Part shown: piece after piece, positions 8,583-16,548 of the stretch
How positions within the stretch are numbered: the first letter of the stretch is position 1
How the letters are laid out: each line of letters starts with the position of its first letter
Assembly (NCBI RefSeq): GCF_022968395.1
Contig: NZ_JALJQZ010000032.1
Span: 1-44,778 of the forward strand
Origin: Affinirhizobium lemnae
GTDB taxonomy: Bacteria > Pseudomonadota > Alphaproteobacteria > Rhizobiales > Rhizobiaceae
Length of the DNA: 44,778 nt
Direction: 5' to 3'
Notes under the pieces: generated by a model
What the model was told of the DNA's origin: nothing
Database searches by the model: none
The model's input: the letters and a program-made list of their open reading frames with translations, nothing else
Made by a program: the position numbers and the translations under genes

Positions 8583-9365
8583 ATGAGAGAACTCTTTGAT
8601 CTTCCAGATGGTCTTAGCCATCCAGATCCGACCCGTCGTGCGCAGATACAAATGCAGAAGCCGCTTCCTAAGCGCTTCTATAAAGAGGTATCCGTGAGCC
8701 CGGACGGTAAAGAGTTTGCCCTCCTGCTCGACGGGAAAGCGATCAAGACACCAGCAAAGAACCATTTGAAAGTTCCGACTGAGGCATTGGCCGCCTTGCT
8801 CCAATCCGAGTGGGATACGCAGAGCGAGACTATCGATCCATCCACCATGCCCGTCACGCGCCTGGTCAACACCGCGATTGATGGCGTCTCAATGGAGATG
8901 CAGGCGGTGTTCGACGAGATCGTTCGCTTCTCCGGCAGCGATCTGCTGTGCTATCGGGCCGATGGTCCCGAGGAACTTGTCGCTCGCCAGACTGCAGAAT
9001 GGGATCCTGTCATGGAGTGGCTGGCCAGCGAGGTTGGCGCACGCTTCATCCTGATCGAAGGCATCATGCCGCAGAAACAGCCAGATGACGCTATCGCGGC
9101 CTTTGCCGATGCGCTCAGACCCTTTTCGACCCCTTTGGACCTCGCCGCGCTCCACACAGTCACATCTCTCACCGGTTCCGCCATGCTGGCTATGGCATTT
9201 GCCAGAGGTTTCATCGGAATGGATGAGGCGTGGGGCCTAGCCCATCTGGACGAAGATTGGACCAATGAGCACTGGGGCGTCGATGCGGAGGCTGAGGCAA
9301 GGCGCTTCAAGCGTTACCAGGAATTACAGGCAGCGGTTGCGGTATTTCGCTCTCTGCGCTCCTGA
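8583..9365 (+). CDS. ATP12-family F1-ATPase assembly chaperone
   Basis: This 260-residue protein belongs to the ATP12 family. In mitochondria ATP12 binds free F1 alpha subunit during ATP synthase assembly; alphaproteobacteria carry the bacterial homologues. Recognisable segments are PKRFYKEVSV, FALLLDGKAIKTPAKNHLKVPT, LQSEWDTQSETIDPSTMPVTRLVNTAID, and the C-terminal motif AWGLAHLDEDWTNEHWGVD. It is soluble with no signal peptide. It follows the HAD gene by 12 bases, so it probably shares the rluC-HAD transcript. No atp structural genes are nearby. Confidence 0.92.
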   Translation: MRELFDLPDGLSHPDPTRRAQIQMQKPLPKRFYKEVSVSPDGKEFALLLDGKAIKTPAKNHLKVPTEALAALLQSEWDTQSETIDPSTMPVTRLVNTAIDGVSMEMQAVFDEIVRFSGSDLLCYRADGPEELVARQTAEWDPVMEWLASEVGARFILIEGIMPQKQPDDAIAAFADALRPFSTPLDLAALHTVTSLTGSAMLAMAFARGFIGMDEAWGLAHLDEDWTNEHWGVDAEAEARRFKRYQELQAAVAVFRSLRS

Positions 9366-9430
9366 ACGGACAAATTTAACCGAAACCTAACCCTGTTCTG
9401 AGACCATCGGATAAATTCTTCCGGTGGTCC

Positions 9431-9928
9431 ATGAACAGTGCTTTCGTTCGAGTTTTATTGCTTCTGCTGGCGTGGCTGACCTTCAGCAGCTTTCGGCTTG
9501 CGCCGGGCGATCGCCCTCCGGAAATGGCTGTGCTCTACGATGTCCGTGGTGCATTTGTCAGCGCTCCACCCACCGTATCCCGGCGACTTGTAACGGAAAC
9601 CGACCGGCTTGTAGATGAAGCCATACGCGCGACGTTTCGGGCAACTTTGCTCCCCCGCGCCGTTCTGACCGTCCGCATTCTCGAGGTGAAACGACAGGAA
9701 TATATCGTCGGTGGACGGTTTATCGCCAAGGTTTCGGTCGACGCAACAGCCGTCGGTAATGGCGAAACTATTGCGACTGGCGGCTTCAACGTTTCATCGT
9801 TCGCCTTGCAGGCCGAGCACGGTGACTTAGCGTTGGCTAGGCGCATTGCTGATCGCATCTCGTTCGAGTTTCGTCTGCAGGAAACCGGCCCCTCCACCCT
9901 TGCCACAGCCCTGTTTCCCAGGTTCTGA
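9431..9928 (+). CDS. Secreted protein of unknown function
   Basis: I do not recognise this 165-residue protein. It starts with a clear signal peptide or N-terminal anchor (MNSAFVRVLLLLLAWLTFSS). The mature part is mixed alpha/beta, with VLYDVRGAFVSAPPTVSRRL, a helix with DRLVDEAIRATF, a strand-rich AVLTVRILEVKRQEYIVGG, and a C-terminal helical ALARRIADRISFEFRL. No cysteines or catalytic motifs stand out. The ATG at 9431 has only a weak ribosome site (CCGGTGG). A periplasmic or envelope role is the most that can be inferred. Confidence 0.7.
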   Translation: MNSAFVRVLLLLLAWLTFSSFRLAPGDRPPEMAVLYDVRGAFVSAPPTVSRRLVTETDRLVDEAIRATFRATLLPRAVLTVRILEVKRQEYIVGGRFIAKVSVDATAVGNGETIATGGFNVSSFALQAEHGDLALARRIADRISFEFRLQETGPSTLATALFPRF

Positions 9929-10035
9929 GATTTCATCCAATTGTCACATACTGCCTTTCTAAATGAAGCGGCTTCGTTTTTGATGTCGTATATGTGAGCA
10001 TGATTCCTTCTTAGGATCGTTTGGAGGAGATAGCG

Positions 10036-11355
10036 ATGAAGTTTAACCTCCTGGCAGGAGCATGCATTGTTGCTGTGATGGGACCTGGAGCGGCCGTCGC
10101 GCAAAACAGTGCGGAGAACAGGATTGACCAGATCCGGCCTGACGCGCCGGAATTGGCGGCCGACGGCCTCGTATCGATTGGTGTGCGAACGCTGAACCTC
10201 ACCAACCCCAGTCAGATCAATGTCGCCAAGACGGAAGCGGGCAAGGAACCGCCGCGATATGATAGACCACTGACGCTTGAAGTCTGGTATCCGGCAAAGA
10301 CCGACCAGATCGGCGGGGAGTACCGAACGCTTCTTCGTGATGGCAAGACGGAAGTGACGTTGAAGGGCAGGGCGGTTCGCGATGCGGAGGCTCTGAAGCC
10401 GGAGCGGAAATATGCCCTGATCATCATTTCGCATGGCTATCCGGGTAACAGGATGCTGCTCAGCCCGCTTGCGGAAAACCTCGCCAGCAAGGGTTATGTC
10501 GTTGCATCGATTGACCATACCGACAGTACATATGCTGACCGCGGGCCCTTCGGCAGCACGCTGGTCAACCGTCCGCTGGATCAGAAATTTGTTCTGGACG
10601 AGATTTCGAAACAGGAGACTTCTGGCAACAGTTTTCTCTCCGGGTTGGTCGATACAGCAACCACTGGCCTCATTGGTTATTCCATGGGCGCATATGGTGC
10701 GGTCGTCACGGCAGGGGCGGGTGTTTCCGACAGCGTCGTGACAGCCGATTGGAGCGCGCCGAACGGTTTGCTTGCCATCCATAAGGCTGGCTCGGAGACA
10801 CATCGTCAGCTTTTCGATCAGCGGTTCAAGGCAATCATCGCCATTGCTCCCTGGGGTATGCAGCGTGGAATGTGGGATGCAGCGGGGCTTGCTGAAATCA
10901 AGGTTCCGCTGTTCTTTATGGCTGGTAGTGTTGATGACGTTTCCGACTATCAGAAGGGCATCCGCAAGATCTTCGAAGCGAAAATGCCGGTAGATCGTTA
11001 CCTGCTCACATTCTACAATGCTAACCACAATGCCGCAGCGCCCATGCCTGCGCCCGCCGAAAGCTGGATGGTCAGCGAGACGTTGGGATATGCACCTTTC
11101 GATCACTACGCCGATCCGGTGTGGGATACGGTGCGCATGAACAATATCGCTCAACATTTCGCTTCGGCCTGGTTTAATCTCAAGCTGAAGGGCGACCAGG
11201 ACAAGGCGCGCTATCTGGATCTGGTGGAAGACGCCGACAAAGGTGTTTGGTCGGCGCAACAGGGCGGTGGTTTCAAGCCGGATCACACTTACTGGGCCGG
11301 TTTCAAGAACCGAACGGCGAAGGGATTGAAGCTGGAGCACCGCAAGCCGGACTGA
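10036..11355 (+). CDS. Secreted alpha/beta hydrolase, dienelactone hydrolase / PAF-acetylhydrolase-like
   Basis: A 439-residue hydrolase with a signal peptide (MKFNLLAGACIVAVMGPGAAVAQ). Alpha/beta-hydrolase landmarks in order are the oxyanion-hole segment ISHGYPGNRMLL, the nucleophile elbow GYSMGAYGAV, a putative acid in MAGSVDDVSDY, and a late His in NANHNAA. The long insert after the first strand and the overall order resemble the platelet-activating-factor acetylhydrolase/dienelactone hydrolase group. The substrate is unknown. I chose the ATG at 10036 because TTGGAGGAGA sits just before it; the frame continues 5 codons upstream to a TTG that is part of the ribosome site. A strong terminator follows. 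Confidence 0.85.
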   Translation: MKFNLLAGACIVAVMGPGAAVAQNSAENRIDQIRPDAPELAADGLVSIGVRTLNLTNPSQINVAKTEAGKEPPRYDRPLTLEVWYPAKTDQIGGEYRTLLRDGKTEVTLKGRAVRDAEALKPERKYALIIISHGYPGNRMLLSPLAENLASKGYVVASIDHTDSTYADRGPFGSTLVNRPLDQKFVLDEISKQETSGNSFLSGLVDTATTGLIGYSMGAYGAVVTAGAGVSDSVVTADWSAPNGLLAIHKAGSETHRQLFDQRFKAIIAIAPWGMQRGMWDAAGLAEIKVPLFFMAGSVDDVSDYQKGIRKIFEAKMPVDRYLLTFYNANHNAAAPMPAPAESWMVSETLGYAPFDHYADPVWDTVRMNNIAQHFASAWFNLKLKGDQDKARYLDLVEDADKGVWSAQQGGGFKPDHTYWAGFKNRTAKGLKLEHRKPD

Positions 11356-11390
11356 TTTTCGATCTTGTTACCGATATGTGCATGAGCAAC

Positions 11391-11428
11391 GAAGCGGAGG
11401 CCGACAGGTTCGATCTCCGCTTCTTTTT
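11391..11428 (+). terminator. Rho-independent terminator after the alpha/beta hydrolase
   Basis: GAAGCGGAG (11391-11399) pairs perfectly with CTCCGCTTC (11415-11423), and a run of Ts follows at 11424-11428. It separates the plus-strand hydrolase from the convergent exporter gene. Confidence 0.85.
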
Positions 11429-11431
11429 GCG

Positions 11432-11746
11432 TCAGCTGGTCAGCTTCAATCCGGCAATGCCGATCAGGATCAGGCCAATGCAGGCGATGCGGGCCACTGT
11501 CGCCGGATCACCAAACAAAACCATGCCAAGTGTTACGGCACCAACTGTTCCGATGCCGGTCCAGACAGCATAGGCCGTGCCAAGGGGCAGGTCGCGCAAG
11601 GCAAGCCCGAGCAGGCCTACGCTTGCAACCATGGACAAGACAGTCAGGATTGTGGGGAGAGGGCGCGTAAAACCGTCAGTGTATTTGAGGCCGATGGCCC
11701 AGCCAACTTCGAGCACGCCGGCGAGGAACAGGTATGTCCAGGGCAT
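11432..11746 (-). CDS. gdx: Small multidrug resistance family exporter, probable guanidinium exporter
   Basis: This four-helix inner-membrane protein of 104 residues belongs to the SMR family. The start MPWTYLFLAGVLEVGWAIGLKYTDGF carries the essential membrane Glu (VLEVGWA), and the GTAYAVWTGIGTVGA segment matches the SugE/Gdx subtype, which exports guanidinium, rather than the EmrE polydrug type. I chose the ATG at 11744-11746 because AAGGAGCG precedes it; a longer frame has no such support. The upstream leader looks like a guanidine-II riboswitch, which supports the guanidinium assignment. It lies downstream of fghA on the same strand. Confidence 0.92.
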   Translation of the reverse strand: MPWTYLFLAGVLEVGWAIGLKYTDGFTRPLPTILTVLSMVASVGLLGLALRDLPLGTAYAVWTGIGTVGAVTLGMVLFGDPATVARIACIGLILIGIAGLKLTS

Positions 11747-11749
11747 GTA

Positions 11750-11830
11750 TCGCTCCTTTTGAGAGCGAGGTCGTCCCCGCCGGTTCACCATGCTTCGAGA
11801 GGAAAAGCATACTCAGTCGTCTGCGCAAGG
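11750..11830 (-). promoter_or_regulatory. Candidate guanidine-II (mini-ykkC) riboswitch for gdx
   Basis: Two hairpins with ACGA tetraloops precede the exporter on the minus strand. The proximal one (11764-11781) has the 7-bp stem GGCGGGG / CCUCGCU, counting G-U pairs. The distal one (about 11807-11830) is CAG-ACGA-CUG with outer pairs after one mismatch. Paired ACGR-loop hairpins define the guanidine-II class. The proximal hairpin's 3' arm also contains UCGCUC, perfectly complementary to GAGCGA of the ribosome site, so stabilising this hairpin would free the ribosome site. Spacing and target fit known mini-ykkC/sugE pairs. No covariance search was run. Confidence 0.8.
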
Positions 11831-11875
11831 CATGAATTGGTGCGCGACCTGAGGTATTTCAAGACCTGCTGAATT

Positions 11876-12709
11876 TTATGCAAGCCGCTCGGCGTGCCAC
11901 CGCAGATGATCATCCATGAAGGTCGAAATGAAATAGTAGGAGTGATCGTAGCGTTCGTGCATACGCAAGGTCAGGCCGATTCCTGTGCCCTGAATTGCGT
12001 CCTCAAACAGCCAGGGACGCAGCCCGCTTTCCAGAAAACTGTCAGCCTTACCCTGATCAATCAGGAATTCCGGGAAGCGGGCACCATCCTGAACGAGGGC
12101 GCATGCATCATAGGCGCGCCAGTTGGCTTTGTCCGAGCCGAGATATTTTTCCAGGGCGGGTGCAGACCAATCCGCGGTGGATGGCTCCACGATGGGGGCG
12201 AATGCCGAGCAGCTCTTGAAGCGATCAGGGTTCTTTAGCGCGATCGTCATTGCGCCATGGCCGCCCATGGAGTGCCCAAATATGCCCTGACGTGTCATGT
12301 CTGCCCGGAAGTGCTCACCGATTAGTGCCGGGAGTTCCTCGGTGACGTAGGTATACATCCGGTAATGTTCAGACCACGGCATTTCTGTTGCATCGAGGTA
12401 AAAGCCTGCGCCCTTGCCCATCTGCCAATTCGTCAGTTCGTCCGGAACATCATTTCCTCTTGGGCTGGTATCCGGGCACACGATGATCAGCCCGAGTTCA
12501 GCCGCCAGCCGCCGGTATTCACCCTTTTCCATGACGTTGGCATGGGTGCAGGTCAGGCCGGACAGGAACCAGAGAACCGGTCTCTTCTTTGTGATGGCCT
12601 GTGGAGGCACGAATACCGCAAAGGTCATTTCACAATTGCACGCTTCCGACTGATGTTGGAAAACGCCCTGCATGCCGCCGAACGCCGTATTCTGGGAGAT
12701 GACTTTCAT
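11876..12709 (-). CDS. fghA: S-formylglutathione hydrolase
   Basis: The second enzyme of glutathione-dependent formaldehyde oxidation hydrolyses S-formylglutathione to formate and glutathione in the cytoplasm. It has 277 residues, the usual family length. It shows GHSMGGHGA with nucleophile Ser147, the N-terminal LSGLTCTHAN segment, and a C-terminal catalytic His in ERYDHSYYF. It follows the DUF1345 gene by 21 bases on the same strand and is in the same cluster as class III alcohol dehydrogenase, its pathway partner. The gdx gene with its own leader comes next. Confidence 0.97.
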   Translation of the reverse strand: MKVISQNTAFGGMQGVFQHQSEACNCEMTFAVFVPPQAITKKRPVLWFLSGLTCTHANVMEKGEYRRLAAELGLIIVCPDTSPRGNDVPDELTNWQMGKGAGFYLDATEMPWSEHYRMYTYVTEELPALIGEHFRADMTRQGIFGHSMGGHGAMTIALKNPDRFKSCSAFAPIVEPSTADWSAPALEKYLGSDKANWRAYDACALVQDGARFPEFLIDQGKADSFLESGLRPWLFEDAIQGTGIGLTLRMHERYDHSYYFISTFMDDHLRWHAERLA

Positions 12710-12730
12710 TGCTTATGTCCTTGCGCGGTA

Positions 12731-13405
12731 TCAGCCCGCCAATGCGACGGCGGCATTGACTGTTGCCGCTACCAGCACTGTGTTGAAGAAGAAGGCTGTC
12801 AGAGAATGTGAGAGATTGATACGCCGCATCGCAGTCGTAGTGATCGCGACGTCCGATGTTTGCGCTGTCATGCCAATGACGAAGGAGAAATAGAGGAAAT
12901 CCAGACCCGCCGGTTCTTCCGTGTCGGGAAATGAGAGCCCACCCTGGACCCTGCGAACGCCGTCCGGTCCTGTCACATGCCGCCAGAAATGATGCGCATA
13001 GTGCGACGCAAACATTGTGTGAAGCGTCAGCCAGCCACCGATGACGGACAGGAAGGCAAGGGCAATCTCGAAAACACTGACATGCGAACCCCGATTGAGC
13101 GCGTTGAAGAGTGCCCCGATTGCCGCGACGACAGCCAGAATCGTAACGAGAATGATGGCGTAGGCGGGCGCATCATCGCGCTCCCGGCTGTTTTTGTAGC
13201 GCTCTACGGTGAGGCGCGGAATTCGACGGCCCATAATGCCCAGATAGATCAGGAAAAACGTGACCGCCGCACCTTCGATGAGGAGATTCGGGGCGAAGTA
13301 AGCGAACAACGGCACGGCAGCAAGACCTACCAATCCCGCACCGTAAAACGGGCTGTAGCGGCGGCTACGCCATTTCAGCCTCGCTCTCTGTGTCCCGCTT
13401 GTCAT
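12731..13405 (-). CDS. DUF1345 family inner-membrane protein
   Basis: A 224-residue integral membrane protein matching the DUF1345 pattern: a basic N-terminus (RARLKWRSRRYSPFYGAG), two early membrane segments, IILVTILAVVAAIGALF, LSVIGGWLTLHTMFASHYAHHFW, and the conserved C-terminal block LDFLYFSFVIGMTAQTSDV before the last segment. The function of the family is unknown. The conserved His, Asp and Ser/Thr in membrane segments hint at transport or ion binding, but this is speculation. The start overlaps the stop of the upstream YaiI-family gene by 4 bases (ATGA), so the two are probably translationally coupled. Confidence 0.85.
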   Translation of the reverse strand: MTSGTQRARLKWRSRRYSPFYGAGLVGLAAVPLFAYFAPNLLIEGAAVTFFLIYLGIMGRRIPRLTVERYKNSRERDDAPAYAIILVTILAVVAAIGALFNALNRGSHVSVFEIALAFLSVIGGWLTLHTMFASHYAHHFWRHVTGPDGVRRVQGGLSFPDTEEPAGLDFLYFSFVIGMTAQTSDVAITTTAMRRINLSHSLTAFFFNTVLVAATVNAAVALAG

Positions 13406-13860
13406 CCTGCAGATCCATCCGCGCGCATTGCCCGGCGGCAGAGAACATCCAAGGCGGAGAGAAACGCGGAGCGATCCTTTTGGGTGAAGGCCGCGTTATA
13501 GCCTTTGCTTTCCCCGGTCTCCCGCAAATGCGCGCCGAGGTCCCGCATGGCGCTCGCCATGCCGATATTTGTCTCATCGAAAATCCGGCCCGTCGGCCCC
13601 GTGACCTGCGCGCCGTTGGCGACGCAGCGAACAGCCAGCGGCACATCTGCAGTCACCACGACGTCGCCGGTTCCGGCCCGTTCTGCGATCCAGTCGTCCG
13701 CAGCATCGAATTTACCCGAGACAATGACATTCTTGATCATCGGGTCACGAGAGGGTCTAAGCCCGGAATTTGCGACGAACGTGACCTCCATCCCGAAGCG
13801 TTCTGCAACCTTCAGGATCTCGGGCTTTACGGGACAGGCATCAGCATCGACATAGATCAT
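13402..13860 (-). CDS. YaiI/YqxD family protein (DUF188)
   Basis: A 152-residue protein of the UPF0178/DUF188 family. It begins MIYVDADACPVKPEILKVAERFG, the family's acidic signature, and continues VTFVANSGLRPSRDPMIKNVIV, DAADDWIAERAGTGDVVVTADVPLA and FTQKDRSAFLSALD. The fold resembles PIN/Toprim-type nucleases with clustered Asp residues, so a nucleic-acid role is plausible but unproven. It overlaps the genes on both sides by 4 bases (ATGA) and is the third gene in the FrmA-led operon. Confidence 0.88.
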   Translation of the reverse strand: MIYVDADACPVKPEILKVAERFGMEVTFVANSGLRPSRDPMIKNVIVSGKFDAADDWIAERAGTGDVVVTADVPLAVRCVANGAQVTGPTGRIFDETNIGMASAMRDLGAHLRETGESKGYNAAFTQKDRSAFLSALDVLCRRAMRADGSAG

Positions 13861-14318
13861 GATGAAGACCTCACCATATCGACGTGGGGAATACCATCCT
13901 CAACATATTCTTCCGAGATCGCCACGAAACCAAGGGGGCCGTAGAAGCGCTGGAGATGGCTTTGTGCAGAAATCTCCACGTCGATACCGGGGAAACGATC
14001 GGCGCAGACCGCTAACGCCTCCCTCATCACAGCCTCGCCCAAGCGTTTGCCGCGATGATGCGGGGAGACCACGACCCGGCCGATCCGCGGGTTCTTCCCG
14101 TCCACCGGCGGGAGAATTCGCGCAGCTGCCACCAGGTCACTGCCGTCCATCATGCGTAGATGCAATGATGCGTCGTCCTTGCCATCCAGCTCTTCATAGG
14201 CGCATGCCTGCTCGACGACGAAAACGTCGACGCGCAGTTTCAACAGAGCATAAAGTTCGCGTGCGGAGAATTCATCAAGGCTCCGCACGTCCACTGTGCA
14301 GGAGGGGTGGCTGATCAA
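13857..14318 (-). CDS. GNAT family N-acetyltransferase, ElaA-like
   Basis: A 153-residue acetyltransferase of the GNAT superfamily, resembling ElaA. It shows the ElaA-type N-terminus LYALLKLRVDVFVVEQACAYEELDGKD, a central strand LVAAARILP, the acetyl-CoA loop VVVSPHHRGKRLGEAVM, and the C-terminal SAQSHLQRFYGPLGFVAISEEY. The acceptor substrate is unknown. Its start overlaps the stop of the alcohol dehydrogenase gene by 4 bases and its stop overlaps the next gene by 4 bases, so it is tightly embedded in this operon. Confidence 0.88.
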   Translation of the reverse strand: MISHPSCTVDVRSLDEFSARELYALLKLRVDVFVVEQACAYEELDGKDDASLHLRMMDGSDLVAAARILPPVDGKNPRIGRVVVSPHHRGKRLGEAVMREALAVCADRFPGIDVEISAQSHLQRFYGPLGFVAISEEYVEDGIPHVDMVRSSS

Positions 14319-15442
14319 TAAACCACCACGCCGCGAATGCTTTCGCCCTTGTGCATCAACTCGAAGCCCTGGTTGATATCCTCGAGCGGCATGGTGTGGG
14401 TGATCATCGGGTCGATCTGGATCTTTCCGTCCATGTACCAGTCAACGATCTTTGGAACATCGGTTCGTCCGCGTGCACCGCCAAAGGCCGTGCCCATCCA
14501 GTTCCGTCCGGTCACAAGCTGGAAGGGGCGCGTCGAGATCTCCTGACCCGCTCCCGCCACGCCGATGATGATGGACTTGCCCCAGCCGCGATGAGAGGAT
14601 TCCAGTGCCTGACGCATGACCTTTGTGTTGCCGGTGCAGTCGAAAGTATAGTCTGCGCCGCCGATCAAATCGCCGTTCCGCTTCGTCATGCTGACGAGGT
14701 AGGGCACGATATCATCGCCGACTTCCTTCGGATTGACGAAATGCGTCATGCCGAATTTCTCGCCCCAGGCCTTGCGGTCCGGGTTGATGTCAACGCCGAT
14801 GATCATGTCCGCGCCGGCCAGACGCAGCCCCTGCAGGACGTTCAGGCCGATACCGCCAAGGCCGAAAACGATCGCTGTCGATCCGATCTCCACCTTGGCT
14901 GTGTTGATGACAGCGCCGATGCCTGTCGTGACGCCGCAGCCGATGTAGCAGATCTTGTCGAAGGGAGCGTCTGAGTTGACCTTGGCGACAGCGATTTCGG
15001 GCAGGACCGTGAAATTCGCAAAGGTGGAGCAACCCATGTAGTGATGGATCTTGTCCCTGCCGATGGAGAAGCGGCTTGTGCCATCCGGCATGAGGCCTTG
15101 CCCCTGCGTGGAGCGGATCGCCGTGCAGAGGTTCGTCTTGCGAGAAAGACAGGAATAGCATTCGCGGCATTCCGGCGTGTAAAGCGGAATGACATGGTCG
15201 CCCTTCTTCACCGACGTTACGCCCGGTCCGACGTCGACAACAATGCCAGCGCCCTCATGGCCGAGGATTGCCGGGAAGAGACCTTCGGGATCGGCACCCG
15301 ACAGCGTGAAATCATCCGTGTGGCAGATTCCTGTTGCCTTGACTTCGATCAGAACCTCTCCCGCCCGCGGGCCTTCAAGCTGAACGGTCATAACTTCCAA
15401 TGGCTTGCCTGCCTGAACGGCGACTGCGGCGCGAACGTCCAT
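14315..15442 (-). CDS. frmA: S-(hydroxymethyl)glutathione dehydrogenase / class III alcohol dehydrogenase
   Basis: The first enzyme of formaldehyde detoxification: a zinc-dependent, NAD-linked dehydrogenase that oxidises S-hydroxymethylglutathione; members of the family also reduce S-nitrosoglutathione. The protein has 375 residues. The catalytic zinc ligand Cys40 is in ATGICHTDDFTLSG, GHEGAGIV supplies His/Glu, the structural zinc cysteines are in CRECYSCLSRKTNLC, and the NAD fold is VFGLGGIGLNVLQG. It is first in the operon with the GNAT, YaiI and DUF1345 genes and fghA. No FrmR-type regulator is nearby. Confidence 0.97.
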   Translation of the reverse strand: MDVRAAVAVQAGKPLEVMTVQLEGPRAGEVLIEVKATGICHTDDFTLSGADPEGLFPAILGHEGAGIVVDVGPGVTSVKKGDHVIPLYTPECRECYSCLSRKTNLCTAIRSTQGQGLMPDGTSRFSIGRDKIHHYMGCSTFANFTVLPEIAVAKVNSDAPFDKICYIGCGVTTGIGAVINTAKVEIGSTAIVFGLGGIGLNVLQGLRLAGADMIIGVDINPDRKAWGEKFGMTHFVNPKEVGDDIVPYLVSMTKRNGDLIGGADYTFDCTGNTKVMRQALESSHRGWGKSIIIGVAGAGQEISTRPFQLVTGRNWMGTAFGGARGRTDVPKIVDWYMDGKIQIDPMITHTMPLEDINQGFELMHKGESIRGVVVY

Positions 15443-15556
15443 CTTAGATCTCCCTACATTCCCGATTCATCACGCTTTTTACATGCCCGGCTCAGCGGCT
15501 CAAGTCTTCAGTGCGACATTCGTTGACAGTGGATTCTACAGCCCCGGAATCGATGC

Positions 15557-16480
15557 TCAAGCCTGCAAACGTACCCGCGCGACCTGTTCCCGCCAGATGA
15601 TAAACAGCCCGGACGCTACAATGATTGCAATACCCAGCCACTTCGACGGCGTGGGAAAATCGGAAAACAGCAGATAGCCCAGCACAGTTGCGGAAATGAT
15701 CTCAAAATACTGAAACGGTGCCAGAAGAGACAGGGACGCCATCCGGAACGCACGAACCACGAGCAGATGAACGTAGCCGGACAGCGACCCCAGTATGACA
15801 AGCAATGTAAGCCCAAGGGTCGACGAGGGCAGGGACATTGCAAAATCTGTCTGGCCCGCCAGATGCCCGATAACCAGGATTACGCCCATGAAGAGTGTAC
15901 CGCCCAGGCCGGACATCATCTGCATTGTCAGCGGTGAGTCGGCGTCGCCAAGCGCGCGATTGAGAAAGAGATAGAGCGTGAAAAGGGCGGCGCAGGCAAT
16001 CGGCAGAAGAGAGGTGGGGCCAAAGATAGCGTAGCTCGGCTGGATGACGATCATCGCACCGGCAAAGCCGACAAGGATGGCCAGCCATCTGCGCCAGCCG
16101 ACGCGTTCGCCGAGAAAGATTGCAGACATAATCGTCAGCAGGAAGGGCTCGACAAAATAGATGGCGAATACGTCTGCCAAAGGCATGTATTTGACAGCGG
16201 TGAAGAACAGCAGGCTGGCGGCTGCATGAAGCGCACCGCGCAGCAGGTTCATCCATGGCCGCTTGACGTTACGGAAGCTGCCAACACTCCAGAAGAAAAG
16301 CGGTGCCAGAACAACAAGCTGGAAGAAAAAACGATAGAACGTCACTTGGCCGGGCGACATGGTTTCGAATGTCGCCATGTATTTTGCAATGGCGTCCATC
16401 ATAGGCAGCACGATCATGCAGAAAGCCATGAGCGCCATTCCCGGTACGGTACGGTCCGTGCTTACGCTCGCGCTGCGCAT
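15557..16480 (-). CDS. EamA/DMT-family transporter
   Basis: An inner-membrane protein of 307 residues with about ten hydrophobic segments and two EamA repeats. It shows YRFFFQLVVLAPLFF, LLFFTAVKYMPLADVFAIYFVEPFLLTI and ALFLGERVG-like AIFLGERVGWRRW in the first half, and a matching second half ending VLGYLLFSDFPTPSKWLGIAI. This is the drug/metabolite transporter superfamily; the substrate is not predictable. I chose the ATG at 16478-16480, preceded by AGGGAGAACACTC, over the longer frame to 16507. It lies 68 bases downstream of lipB on the same strand. Confidence 0.88.
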   Translation of the reverse strand: MRSASVSTDRTVPGMALMAFCMIVLPMMDAIAKYMATFETMSPGQVTFYRFFFQLVVLAPLFFWSVGSFRNVKRPWMNLLRGALHAAASLLFFTAVKYMPLADVFAIYFVEPFLLTIMSAIFLGERVGWRRWLAILVGFAGAMIVIQPSYAIFGPTSLLPIACAALFTLYLFLNRALGDADSPLTMQMMSGLGGTLFMGVILVIGHLAGQTDFAMSLPSSTLGLTLLVILGSLSGYVHLLVVRAFRMASLSLLAPFQYFEIISATVLGYLLFSDFPTPSKWLGIAIIVASGLFIIWREQVARVRLQA

Positions 16481-16548
16481 GAGTGTTCTCCCTATGTTCG
16501 ACATCAATCACAGGGACTCACCCTACGTCAAGCGCCTCGTCTGCTCGC

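Noticed and set aside
9535..11340. A 601-residue minus-strand frame over two plus-strand genes
   Set aside because: It spans the secreted unknown, the intergenic gap and the hydrolase, all with better start sites and motifs. It is a shadow frame.
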